Assembly (NCBI GenBank): GCA_963277665.1
Contig: OY728131.1
Coordinates: 1,396,206,688-1,396,270,687, forward strand
DNA: 64,000 nucleotides
Direction of reading: 5' to 3'
Source: Viscum album
Lineage: Eukaryota > Streptophyta > Magnoliopsida > Santalales > Viscaceae
This document shows, piece after piece, positions 48,697 through 60,655 of this stretch (the stretch's first letter is position 1; each line of letters begins with the position of its first letter). The notes under the pieces were generated by a model that was given only the letters and a program-made list of their open reading frames with translations, was not told the origin of the DNA and did no database searches. The translations under genes and the position numbers were made by a program.

Positions 48697-49419
48697 AACA
48701 ATATGGAAGATAATTTGTTAATAAAATATTCCATCTCATTCCAAAATAGAAATATTTGGTGTAATTTGTAGTGTATACACAAAATAGAGTATTACTCAAT
48801 CTAGGAAGAGAAAAAACATCACACAAAATATGGAACATAAGGAAGCCTTCATGGAACCATATCGCGATATGTGGAAGAAATTTATTTATTTCAAATAGAC
48901 AATGATATCAGGGAAATATAATGATATAGTGGATGAAGGTTCATTTTTAAGCTACTCAAAAAAGTTGGTATTTTTGAGGTTTAATAAAAGGAAAAAATAA
49001 GATTTTTAAGAACAATGATTTAAAGGTTATTGAAAATAAAGATAGATAGAATTTTTAAAATTTTGATTCCAATGAAGTGGATGGTTAAGAATAAGAGATT
49101 GTTTTGGACTCAAGAGAATCTAAAAATACACAAATTGATGATTAATCTGAATTTAAAACTCTAGAATAACAATGTAAAGAAGGGAGTCAATCTGTGACTT
49201 AATCAAGATTGTATATAGTGAAATTTAATTAGAGAAATATTATTGGAGATAAATTTTATATCACATATACTCATAATAAGATGATAAATGGGAACACTTA
49301 TCTATTATCTTAATTAAAATCCACTTTATTTTAATAATTAGCAATAGGGGAGTCATGGTTGAAAGCTATGATACCAAAAAAACAGGAATCAGACTCGGGA
49401 TCTTGTAAACAATCCTACA
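48697..49419 (+). other. Right flank of A3 inside copia 2 interior
   Basis: AT-rich. By position it should hold copia integrase or the integrase-RT spacer, but I see no convincing motif. Confidence 0.35.
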
Positions 49420-50790
49420 CATCATAATGTAATCGGTAAATAATGAATCTTTAAAAAAAAGATTGATCCAAATGATATAGTGATTTGTAATAAATAGATG
49501 GTCATACATAAAGGTCATGCATATGTTTAAGGTGTTGATTTATAAGAAAAGTTCACACAACAAGTAATAATTGATTTTATCAAAAAAAATATTATTCTTT
49601 AAAGAAAGTGAAGAGTTTTCAAAATGAAAGTAACAACAACAATTTTAAATAAAATAATGATTGATGGAGTTTATATATATATATATTAGTTGTATTTTTT
49701 ATTTTAAATTATGATTCATTGGGGTTAAATTAAGAAATAATTTTCATGGCCTAAATAAAGCATCACATGCTTGATATGCATGGTATGATTATTATTTATG
49801 AAATTTGGAGTTCAATAGAGGAGGTGATGACCACAAATCTATGAGAATATGTTATAAGTTGAATAATATATGGTGATGGTGTATATATATGATATCATAT
49901 TTAGTGGAATCAAATAAAAATTCAATTAAAATATTTTTTATATTAATGTGTTAACAAATTGAGATGTTGTTTATTAGAGAATTAATTTATCTTCCATGGA
50001 GTCTTATATATCAAAAATAAGATAACATATTCTTCTTATAGGTAAAATATTCAAGGTAGACGTTGAATAAATTGAAATGGAAGAGTTAAATTTCGTTTCA
50101 AATTTGATAAAATTTGTAAGTAAGTTGGGAATCATTGAATCCGGTGAGTGAGTACACACATATTTATATAGAATACTCAATACTATTTTACTTTATCTCA
50201 CTAAAAATGGGATGTAACTTTTCAATGATATGTTGTTGGCCACATGATTTTAGAGTTTCTGTAAGATATAACTCCTCTTAGCAGTAAATACAATAATAAT
50301 AAATATTTATGGGACACTAAATTATGGTTTTTGTTCAAGGATAGAAAATATTTTTTATTTTTAGGTTTATTTTAATGAAGATGTTTTTTTGTATGATTGT
50401 AGAAAAAAAATCCAAAAGTGGTAGATCATAATACATTGGTAGAAACATTGTTAGCTGGATAAGTAAGAAATAATATTTTGTCTCATTAAGTAAAATAGAA
50501 GTTATGTATATTTTATTCAAAAACACCTATATATAGTTAATATGGGTAAATTAGACATTAGAAAAACTTTTTTAAGTATTCCCTTAACCATTATTGATTT
50601 TGTGTGACCACAAAAGTGCCAATGAATTAGAAAATAATTTCCTGCCACACATTTAATAAAAAAATCAGATATGATATCATTTCATAAAATAGAAGGTAAG
50701 GAACATCATTATGAAACTAAAATTTTTTGTAATACAACATCATGTAGTGGATATATTCATTAAATCAATGGTAGTATATGTTTTTGATAC
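49420..50790 (+). pseudogene. Copia remnant 2: reverse transcriptase-RNase H
   Basis: Plus-strand motifs in order, broken by stops and frame changes: VIHKGHAYV, stop, GVDL, stop, EKFTQ (about 49500-49560) matches the RT entry LVAKGYAQ.EG.DY.E.F. GLNKASHA, stop, YAWYDYYL (about 49750-49800) matches GLKQAPRAWY. MVYIYDIIFSGIK (about 49873-49910) matches the YVDDIIFTG active site, with its two Asp reduced to one. YRILNTILLYLT (about 50168-50205) matches YR...G.LLYL. GTLNYGF (about 50310-50330) matches KGT..YG. NIVSWISKK and SLSKIEVMY (about 50445-50510) match ISW.SKKQ..VALS..EAEY. KIRYDIIS (about 50660) and VVDIFIKSM (about 50745) match the RNase H end. A former copia polymerase, not functional. 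Confidence 0.82.
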
Positions 50791-51245
50791 GTACTAGTTT
50801 AACAATAAAGTTAAACCACTACCATCAAATTAAATAGGCGTGGATTCTCCTCTATCCATTGTATTTAATTATATACTTAGATAATTATTTTCTTATAGGT
50901 ATTTAAATTTATTTTGTGAAAGAATATAGGAGATATACTATTCATGGGGATTAGATTCTTAATAAGGATGATTAAAGGAGATAGTAATAACATTGTAGAA
51001 ATTAACTTCTTCTTTTGTTTCCTACAATGAGCTCTAACTCATGTAAGCCTGAAAAATATATTGACATGTCTTTGTTAAGTATTTAATAGTGAGTTATTCA
51101 TAATATTTGAATATGTTATATCAATAATGTAAAACCCTATGAGTTTTATTATTAAAGGGTGATAATTAATATAGGAGGATAAAATAATTGGTTATATAGA
51201 AACTCATGAATAATAATAATGATTATAAAGGAGGAAAAATATTAG

Positions 51246-52430
51246 TGTGGTGGATTGATAAAAATCCAAATGGTGATATTATTGTGACCAAATGTTGTAA
51301 TATTGGATTTTCTATCAATTATAATTTAGTAAAAAGTCACAAGATGTTTTTTTAGTTCTTGGATTTTATTGGAGAGATAATATATTGATTTTTAAAATTA
51401 TAGGCCACATTGTTACTACCATAATCACATTGTGAATTTAGTTGAGGTTCAAAAACATTTAATGATCTTTAAATTAAAAAAATTTCATTTTTTAATTACA
51501 ATACTTCTTACATGAAACCTCGGATATATTACTTTTTTAGAATTCTATTATTGAGGTAGATTCATCAACATAGAAGTTTCACTTTGATGAATAATTTAGA
51601 AGATTTAGGTAGATATAAATATATTTATTCAATTATATTAATGTTATATCATATCATAAATGATTCCTAGGTGGATTTCGGTAATTCTGGATATTTGGTG
51701 CTTTTTTTGTGAGATAAATTCCTCCACAATGTAGGTTTAGTCTAGAAATATGATTTATGGACTCATTACATGATGTCCCACCATGAAAAATTCAATGGTA
51801 TGTGATTTTTGAAGCCTCATAAGGTTTATAACAAGAATATAGTACATGACTTGGATCATTATACTAAACCAAAACTCATCTATAAGTTGATGTAAAATGG
51901 TGTAAAAACAAACATGTCTTGTCAAAAATTATAATATCATTCTATGATTTTAGGAATGTATAAAATTATATTAAAAGTGAAGATTTATTATACTCATTAT
52001 TGTTTGGTGGCTACTTGAGCCACTAATATCTACCTTTTTGAATCTTGATGTAGGAAAAATTATAATGATTATATATTGGTTGAATTTTAACTAGAAAGTT
52101 TAATGGATATCGTTAATTATAAGGTGGTGTGTGGTAAATTTTAATTACATTAATGACAGGACAATGAATTTAAAACTTCATCTCACATCACTAAATAATT
52201 CTAATTAATGAATAGATATTCCTTGAGAACACCCACTAATGTTTTGGTGTTGAATCTAGATTGAAATCATTGTGAATTTCACATGAGTGTTGATTCTATT
52301 TTTTTAACCCTCATAAAATTAATAATTGGAAAAGAGGAAGAGTTCATGGACCTTGGATGATCAGTGATCTTATCATAAATCTTCTAATCTCATACTACTA
52401 AATTAGTTTTTATTTTGTATATCAATACAT
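51246..52430 (+). repeat. Copia 2 3' LTR
   Basis: A purine-rich AAAGGAGGAAAAATATTAG (51225-51245) precedes TGTGGTGGATTG. The body aligns by eye with 39289-40577 through GTTGTAATATT, CCACCATGAAAAAT and CAGTGATCTTATCATAAAT. The end near 52430 is approximate. Confidence 0.6.
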
Positions 52431-54859
52431 TTTGAAATGTGGTCCTATAAAAACATATTAGTTTTCTTGCATTGTTGTGTTACATTTTCATCTTATAATG
52501 TACCTCAAATACATTTTTGATTTAATTTAAAATGATGGTCTTTTTCAAATCATATATGAAAATTTATTAATTATCTTATGATTTGGGAATTGAATGACAA
52601 CTTTGGAAAATTTCTCTATTCAATTTTATCAATTATTCATGCATTTTTAAACCTCAGACCTTGAGATTTATATAGGAATATATGATTAAATATGAAAATA
52701 CTTTTTATAAGGAATTAATTAGTATTGAAAATAAAATTTATAAGCTAGAGAAGTTAATCAAATATAAGTGTTCAAGATGTATAATTTTCCTGGTTCAGGG
52801 AAGGAACGAATGATCTATATTTGAGTGGAATGGATTTTGAACATTTTGGCTCTTTAGTCATCATATATTTCTATATAATTATAAGCATTATTAGATTATT
52901 GGGTTAAGTTATACATCAATTTAATTTTCAATAATTTTTTAGAATAATCCTAGAAATAATGAAGGAATATTTTTTATACACATCTATGGATTCATACTAT
53001 TAGGTTTCAGAACAACTTGTCTTATAATATAAACTATTCCATAACTCTTGAAAGGGTTTAAACTATTTGTATTAGATATCTAGAGAACATTCCTATGATA
53101 CTAATAAAATTTTGTGTATTATAATTCAAAAATAATCTTTATTTTCATATATTTTTGATATTTTATGAAATCATAATTGTTACTTTCTATATTATGTAAC
53201 TTCACAATATTTACAGTTTTATAAAAATGGAAAAAAATTAAATCTTGACATTAATGGAAATAAATGTAAAATATTCCTAGAAATGTTTTTGTTCTATTTC
53301 ACCATGTTATTATATTAAATCATAATTTCGTTATTTATTATTTATTTATATCCAAATAGATGAATTTTTTTGTTCTTCTCTATTCGAATCATGTCCTTAA
53401 TAAATATTACAATCACTTAAACATGAATGTATCTTAATTTAATTAAGACCAAATTCATTAATTATTTTATTTATCTCATAAAATGATTCAAGGATCAAAT
53501 ATTTGAAAAATTCACCATGTAACTACTCTAATATCATTGAGATTTAATTATTAGTAATTCTATAATGGTAACTAATATAGTACAACTCGACGAGAAAATT
53601 TAGTATCAAATATGTGGCACATTCATTATACAATACTTTAGTTTCATCTTCAACTTATTCCTAAACACCATTTATTTCCAAACTATAGTTATTAGTCATG
53701 TAAATATCTTTATAATAAATAAAATGTTATATATATATTTGTTAAAATTTTACTCTTGGTGTTTTGTAATTCTAGATGCATTATTTTTCATGTTTAATAT
53801 TGAATCATACATTGTGGGGCTAGTAGGTGGTTTCTTGTCAGGATATCCAGTTCTTGAGCTTTTAATAACATTAAATTTTATATATCAATTACATAATAAA
53901 TATAGAGTGGAAAATTATTTTAATATTAATTTACTATATTCATCAGTTTTAGTCAACCTTCATATCAATTTGAAATCATGAGATAACACATTTACAATAA
54001 TATCCATGATTTTATTTGAAATATCAGAATCTAAAAAATTATTCCAAAAACATAGCATTTTTTGATGTGTTATTTGATAAATTCATCCATCGTTCATACA
54101 TACAAAATTGATTATCAAAAAAATTTCCTATAATTTCTAATAAGAAAATAGATTTTTATATATTATTTTAGTAATAGTGTGACTCTATATCCTTTTTTAT
54201 GTAAGAATTCAATCAAATCATCACCAAACTACTTAAATTTGGGAGGAATTTGATTGTTTGAGGTATTAGTGGGGGACCGAAGTCCCATTTCAAGAATTAA
54301 AGTATGATTTTAGACTATATATGATAGATAATGATTCAAAGTACCTGAAGGTTGAGTACTATGTACCCATTGGCAGTAGGAAAAGAGACAGTAGCTCCAT
54401 GATCGTCATTGAGTTGCCAATGACCATCGGGTGAGTACTTATTGGGAAACCAGGTGTCTAATAGAGTCTAGTTGGTTACCCAATGGGTTATTGGGTGGCT
54501 TTGAAAATTTAATTAATTTAATTTAATTGATTAAAATAATTTTTAAATGAGGAACCCCTATTTTTTATGGAGCATCCCAAATAAACATTATCCCCTCCCT
54601 TTACCTTTCTCTCCCTCTCAAGCATGATTTTACTTTCATTATCTGAAAAATCAAGTTTTGTCAGTCTCATTATATAACCTAAGGTAAGTTTATTACTCAA
54701 ATTCCCTTCTATCTAATTTTATAATGTTTTTTTATCTTTTTTTTAGATTAATACCTAATTTTTGGGTTTCTATGAAATTACCCAACCTCTTCCATGAGAA
54801 GAGAGTTTAATGAGTGGAATCCATGGAAATTATCTTGTGTTTATGAGGTAGGTAGACCA
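52431..54859. other. Unassigned AT-rich stretch
   Basis: No gene or element recognised. The 85-codon plus frame at 53724-53981 lacks family features. 54300-54490 is less AT-rich and has an 8-bp inverted repeat CATTGGCA...TGCCAATG (54368-54423). Near 54681 is a strong donor-like AAG|GTAAGT with a T-rich AG about 60 bp on; no frame connects them. Confidence 0.4.
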
Positions 54860-55168
54860 TGTAATATCATTTTTTTCAATGGAAATAAAACCCTCTTATG
54901 ATAAATTATTAATATCTTAATCTATAAAAAATAATTTATCAGCAATATAATTTAATAAAGGTGTTACATACATTAAATTCTAGTTAACATCTCAAAATAT
55001 TCAATTTAATATTTTTGGATATTTAAACTAAGTAATTATGAGATTATGAGGCCCATAAAGGCTTGAATAAGAGAGAATATAAATATTAAATACATTCCAA
55101 TAAGCATGGACAATTTTTTCAAAATAATTGAATAACTCCAAAACAGTGCATCGTATGGGAAATCTGAG
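54860..55168 (+). repeat. Family B LTR fragment (5' ~309 bp), interrupted by A4
   Basis: Begins TGTAATATC at 54860. Phrases such as AATTTATCAGCAATAT, GTGTTACATACATTAA, ATTATGAGGCCCA and TGCATCGTATGGGAAATCTG match, in reverse complement, the start of the B1 LTRs (21353 and 14779 leftward). It stops exactly where A4's TGTAACATCCC begins. Upstream GAGGTAGGTAGACCA could be a decayed polypurine tract. Confidence 0.7.
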
Positions 55169-57042
55169 TGTAACATCCCATGTACTTATAGAATAATAAT
55201 TTTTCATAACTATTAATATTTATGAATTGGATATTAATTCTAGTTTAATAGGGACACTATGTGTGATGGCATACCATACACACAACAATTGGTTTCTCTA
55301 AAATATTATGTTGCACGCCAGACTTCGATATACCAAAAAATAATACATTATTAATATTGTTATTTTAAATGGAACTTGTCACATATCCACTATATTGGTG
55401 GGAATTAATAGAACTAACTATGTTTAAAAAATTTTAATAAATTTTTTTACTATATTCATATAAATTTTACAGTCTTAAACTGAGAATAAATCCAATTTGA
55501 AGCATAAAATACTCTAATGTTTTTTATGATGTAGTTTATCGCCTTTTGATGTTGAACCCTTTTAAATCTAGTTTTTGTCATTGTTATATGTTCTATTTGA
55601 AAAAATCAACTACTTATCTTGTAGAGGGACATAAAAATTTACTTTGAATAATTTTTTGGTATTTTTCTGATAAAATTCATTTTTTATGAATAGTGGAAAA
55701 TACAGCATTTTAATTCAAAACTGCCATTTCATCCAATTTATTTATATAGTTAGTTTATCCTTTTAATTAGTTTTAAAGTATAATTGCATTATTTTTTTGT
55801 CATTTAATATAATATTGTTAATTTCAAGTGACATCATAATGAAATTAGATATAAATACATGTCAATCTTTATATGGATTTTAATTTCTTTTTAAAACTCA
55901 TTTTTTCATTTTGAAAACAGTAATTAATTTTAAATTAATTACTACAAATTATATATTTTTAATTTGAAAAAAGAGATTCATATGTGTAAAAATTGATTAA
56001 TATTTTTAATCAAAAGTTTAAAATTATGCAAAATTTTTCCTTTTATTTTTGTATATTATTAATAGTAACTTTTGTAAAAAAAATTATTACCATGGATAAA
56101 AGTTAATTAGGTAATTAAAGGTAAAAATATTATTATAAATATATATAACTAAACTAACACTTATCCTAATTTAATTGGTTGAGTTAGTCCCGACCATGAT
56201 CATCCTTGGGTCAATTTTTGGACCACATGTTGCCACTAGGATGACTTAAATGCATTTATATTATTATATTCAATGAATAATCATTTTATTACACTTTTGC
56301 CTTTAAAAATGTAGATTATTTTAATATGGTGTTATATCGGGTATATATTGGACCATAAATAGTATTTGAAAATATTATAATATTACCTATATCAGGGAAA
56401 TTTAGTTATAAATTTTCAAAAATTAAATAATTGTATTTTATTATGAGACAAAGATGATGAAGTAATATATTTATTAAAGAAATAATAAAAAAAATTATAT
56501 TAAGAATATGAAAATAAATATAATTTAATATATTTGATGTCATCCAAGAATTTTTTGGATGAATATGACATGTTAGTTTTTACTTAATTTAGTTTCTTCA
56601 AAATAATCAAGTTGTTATGAATTTTGTTTACAAATTCAAGTATGAATAGTTTCAAAATGAACATAATACATATTTTAAAATATAAAATATTTATTAAATG
56701 TTCTAAAATCCATAAAAATATAATATTCAACAAAATGGTTAGGGTAATTTATAATAATTTATAAATTTATTTTTTTAGACATGTTATGGTAATTACACTA
56801 TCACAGAAAGTAAAAATAACATGATTTCACAGTAAGATTAAAAAGGATAAAATAAGGGTTAAACCAAAACGACATGGATTAATAAAGTATTAAAAACTAG
56901 TATAACTTTAATTGGATTATGATTATTCGACAAAAAATAATATTATCTTATAAATAAATTATTTTTGGACCATTTGGAACCAAAATTTAATTTATATTAA
57001 TTTAATATTTCAAGAGTTTCCAAGGGTGATCCTCCCCTACCC

Positions 57043-57223
57043 TATAAAATGGCACACGCTCTTCTATAATACTCACACATAAAAAGCCTTTTTTGGAAAA
57101 TATATTCCCAAACCTCATCCTAAAATACCTCCCTACATTATTGAGTACATATTTTAGGAATAACACCCTTCTTAGAGGTGTTAACGTGTTCTTCAATGGT
57201 GATCAATCAAATAAGAGGTAACA
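57043..57223 (+). promoter_or_regulatory. A4 5' LTR promoter: TATA box and splice-donor-like site
   Basis: CCTATAAAATGGC at 57041-57053, followed about 170 bp later by ATAAGAG|GTAACATTT. Same order and spacing as A1, A2 and A3. Confidence 0.55.
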
Positions 57224-57390
57224 TTTTGTTTAAGTGTTTCTATTTTATTTCTTCTACCACATCCTTAAAATATTCTTATTATAAGATGAAATAATTAAAA
57301 ATGTATCCTAAATATACTAATATTTTATTATCTTAATATCATCACCTAAATCCATCTCTAATTTCATCAAATTATAAATGAACATTTTGT

Positions 57391-57800
57391 TCGTGTGTAT
57401 GGAGGACTACCGCCTCACGAACCGATATAGTTCTTTTTTCATTACCATCTATAAATAATAGTTATAATGATTGAATAAATGTTTATATATGTTATTTATG
57501 ACATACTTTTCATTTTAAAATAAAAATATTTCAATTATTATATATGCTTCCATGCACATAAAATGATAACATCATTCATGTATGTGTGTGAATTATCACC
57601 TTCACAAAGCCATGTGAATCATTTTTATTCACCATGTAACTTGTATGATATATTTATAATTATATTTAGATAACTATTATGATATTAATAACATTATTAT
57701 TATTCAGTAAATATAAAATAATAATTACCTTATTTTCATAATGATCACGGACAAATAGAAAATGTTACTCATGCGTACGTACGACCTACCATCTCTATGA
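57391..57800 (+). repeat. Three conserved blocks in A4 5' LTR
   Basis: GGAGGACTACCGCC with CACGAACCGATAT near it (57400-57425), AATGATAACATCATTCATGT (57561) and TACTCATGCGTACGTACGAC, then CTACCATCTC (57766-57796), lie 170-200 bp apart and are the reverse complements of the A1-A3 blocks. Confidence 0.65.
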
Positions 57801-59250
57801 TTATAATGTTGAAAATTTTTAACAACTATAATTAATGGTTTGGTTTAAAAATTATGATTAATGCATTAATTTTACGATTATTACCCGAATTATATTCTAG
57901 ATAGGATGAAATTTTGACCACATGGATAATTTACTTCATAATAAGTTCATTTCTGACTCAAGTACTGAATATCAACAAAACATCTAATATGAACATAAAT
58001 AATTATGTAAGTTTTATATCATGGTAATAAGAAATGAAAAATGAATAATAAAAATAAAAAGGTTCTAAAGAAATTATAAATTAACCTATGTTTATTATTT
58101 TGGAATATAATGATTTTAAGTGATGAGTCAGAGCCAATATAAGGGACTTTGTCTCAATATCATTTCACTGAGGCATATTTTGACGTTACAAACCACCTTC
58201 TTTTATACGGTGTATAATAAAACCCCTTTTAATTTTAATTTAATTTGATGGTTTTAAAAAGGAATACTTTATTATGAATCATTTTTAAATAATGAAAAAG
58301 TATGTTTTTTACATATGCGTCGACAACGACCTTTCCGCCTCTCTGGCCATTATTTGATATTTTTCATTCCCTAAAAGGGTTAGTGATTTCAAATAAAAAT
58401 AAATACCATATTCATTTTTCATGTATTTTTGTATTGAAATTTTTTTTGATATGGGATTAATTATGTCAATATCTTGAAATTATATCTTCTGATTGCAATG
58501 TTGAAATGTTATTTTTCCTTTATTCATGTTTTATGTATTATGATTATGTTGTATTTCTTGGGAATTGTTTGTGTATATGGGTGGTTATATGATAAACTAG
58601 GGGCAGGTGATCCTGTGATAGCTCTCCAATGCATTGGTTAATGATACAGATGTAACTGATAAGTTTTATCCTATGATATTTAGGGAATATACTGTGATAT
58701 GTATTCCAAATGTAAGCATGAAGGCTACTCCATATATAGTTGTGATAACTACAATGTATGTATAATATGAATGCCACAGGTTATGTTTATAAATTACGTT
58801 TTATATATTCATTTCGTTGGAATTATATAATTTCATGATGTATGTTAATGAGCTTATGTTTTATGGGTGAAAAGTATGATTTCATGGGTTCATAAGTATT
58901 CATGGAATAATATTTTCTTTCCTTATTTTATATTAACTTACTGATCATTTTGTGATCATACCTATTTTTTTGAAATGTTTTTCACATGATATAAGGATGG
59001 ATAAAATAAAATAATAAGTCTAGATGAATGTTATGAAGATTTTTATAGAGAAACATAAATGAGGTTTTATTTTAAAGAATTTTTTTTTGAAAAAACGTAT
59101 AGTGAGTAGAAGTGTTTACTTTGTAATATTTCAGTTGTTATGTAATAGTTCTGGAATAATTTACTAAAACTATAATCTTTAAAATATCCTTAATATGAAT
59201 TCATTATTTGACTAAATATTATGTAATGTTTCAGGTTTGGTCCTTATAGT

Positions 59251-59262
59251 TGGTATCATAGG
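59251..59262 (+). other. A4 primer binding site
   Basis: TGGTATCATAGG, one mismatch from TGGTATCAGAGG, two bases after the LTR end. Confidence 0.8.
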
Positions 59263-59546
59263 TTGGTTTAGATAACATTATAGGTTAGGTTTTTATTTAA
59301 GCATAAGTGTCAAGTTGTATATAACCATAACGGTTAGCATCTTATAAGGAGTCACAACTATTTTACCTAAATTCAATCAGTTAGATATAACATGAATACA
59401 TATATCATAGTTTTTTCTTCTTCCTCATAAGATATTATATGATGATTTTATTGATATACTCACACTAACCTTTTTGGTTTTAGTAAATTGTATGATCCAG
59501 TGCGCACCAAAGTAAGATTGGATGTGAAGGAAAATGTGTTGGTTCT
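59263..59546 (+). other. A4 untranslated leader with acceptor-like site
   Basis: The leader aligns loosely with the A1 leader. TTTTTGGTTTTAG ends at 59483 and resembles a 3' splice site; A1 has TTGGTTTTCG at the same place. Confidence 0.45.
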
Positions 59547-59960
59547 ATGAGTGAGAAACCTAATGAAATGGGATCTATAATGATAAATATTTTGGTTATT
59601 TTAAACCAACTATTAAGAGTCATGATTGACCACTTGAACCTTAGTGATTTTTCTAAGATATCATATATAATAGAAATGAATATATATGGTATTTTGGGTA
59701 ATAATAATAAATGTGAGTATATTAAAGGACATATGTGTCAAGGATCTAAAAATAAACACCTAGGAAAATGTTTTAACAGGATGGGAAGATTCTATAGATG
59801 TGGTAATGAGGGTCACAAATCAATAACCTTATATGTAAAAGGAATCATTCGGTTCACTCTAGGAAAGGGAAAGAAGTTCATTAGGAGTTATCAATTGAAT
59901 GTTTTAATTGTGGGGAGTATGGTCACTATGAAAATCAATTTCCTACAATGATGGTTCATT
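59547..59960 (+). pseudogene. A4 gag C-terminal part with two zinc knuckles (frameshifted)
   Basis: The 134-codon open frame 59547-59951 contains KCFNRMGRFYRCGNEGHKS (residues about 71-91), a CCHC knuckle whose first Cys is Phe and whose last Cys is absent. About 60 bases later the +1 frame reads CFNCGEYGHYENQF (59898-59940), a second knuckle with C-x2-C-x4-H intact and the last Cys replaced by Phe. Two knuckles in tandem are typical of many plant Ty3/gypsy Gag proteins, where they bind element RNA. A single frameshift separates the two. No capsid-domain motif could be read upstream, so gag is shortened or decayed. The ATG at 59547 is probably not the original gag start. Confidence 0.7.
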
Positions 59961-60580
59961 AATGGTATCAGGGGGACCATGAAAATATAATTTTGTAAAT
60001 ACCCATTTACATTCAAATAGAAGTTGAATAAACTGAAAATGAACTATAATGTATTGATTAATTTTGTCTCATGTTTTGACATTATTGAATCTCAGTACGT
60101 GATTCATGTTTTGGTTTGTAGGAAAAAAGTATTAATGAATAAAAATCATGGTTAAGGGGTCATGAAGAATGATTGAGGATTAAGATTTCTACATTTTAGG
60201 AATTTAAGAGTTTGGTTAGATCTATGGATGGGGAAATGTTTTAAAGTATTAATGTGCTTTTAATGAAGTGATTACTTTCGAAGACTTTTTATAATATTTG
60301 TAACCATAATGTTTTGTATGTGAAAATGTAATTAAAGGAATAATTATCTTTACTTTTGTGGAAATAATTATATATAAACTTTATAGTTTATATATTTTGG
60401 AGGTAATTATGGGTTATTTCTTTTTTGGAAGTAAAATTAAAGGTATGGGATAAAAATTGTGGTTAAAAAACGTTATGGTTATTTTTTTAGGAATTTATTA
60501 TATTTTGGGAATGTTATAATAATTATACTATTTAAAAAAAAAGATAACACACAAACCATGTGAAAACCCATCACGTCAGA
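59961..60580 (+). other. A4 interior, unassigned
   Basis: By position protease or RT would lie here, but no active-site motif is readable. Confidence 0.35.
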
Positions 60581-60582
60581 AA

Positions 60583-60655
60583 AGGCTGTGGGAATCGAAC
60601 CCACAAACAAAGTGCAATAAGACTTTATCGCCTACCCCTAGACTATGTGAAGTCC
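60583..60655 (-). pseudogene. tRNA-like sequence with Pol III A and B boxes (tRNA-derived SINE or tRNA pseudogene)
   Basis: On the minus strand an A box TAGTCTAGGGG (60645-60635) and a perfect B box GGTTCGATTCC (60601-60591) lie 44 bases apart, the normal tRNA spacing. The D arm pairs GTCT with AGGC. The T arm GTGGG-TTCGATT-CCCAC is perfect. The anticodon arm pairs AAAGT with ACTTT around an 8-base loop, CTTATTGC, so no anticodon can be assigned. The acceptor arms do not pair and no 3' CCA-like end is evident. A functional tRNA gene is therefore unlikely. It sits inside the gypsy interior, probably as a later insertion. Confidence 0.7.

Larger units (their letters stand above)
39289..52430 (+). 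mobile_element. Copia element 2, split by A3
   Basis: Two diverged direct repeats, about 39289-40577 and 51246-52430, flank a plus-strand copia RT-RNase H at 49420-50790. Between the left LTR and the RT lies the unrelated minus-strand element A3, so A3 appears to have inserted into the copia interior. Shared LTR phrases include CCAGTGATCTTATCATAAAT and CACCATGAAAAAT. Gag and integrase were not recognised in the remaining left interior. Confidence 0.65.
55169..59248 (+). repeat. A4 5' LTR
   Basis: Starts TGTAACATCCC and ends ...CCTTATA two bases before the primer site. TATAAAAT is at 57043-57050, AAGAG|GTAACA near 57217. Conserved blocks in reverse sense lie at 57391-57430, 57561-57615 and 57761-57800, the last containing GCGTACGTACG. 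Confidence 0.78.

Noticed and set aside
54684..54746. Host gene intron with GTAAGT donor and T-rich AG acceptor
   Set aside because: The interval of ~63 bp is short for a plant intron, and no open frame is found on either side.
60583..60655. Functional nuclear tRNA gene
   Set aside because: The acceptor stem does not pair and the anticodon loop has 8 bases, so no isotype can be assigned.
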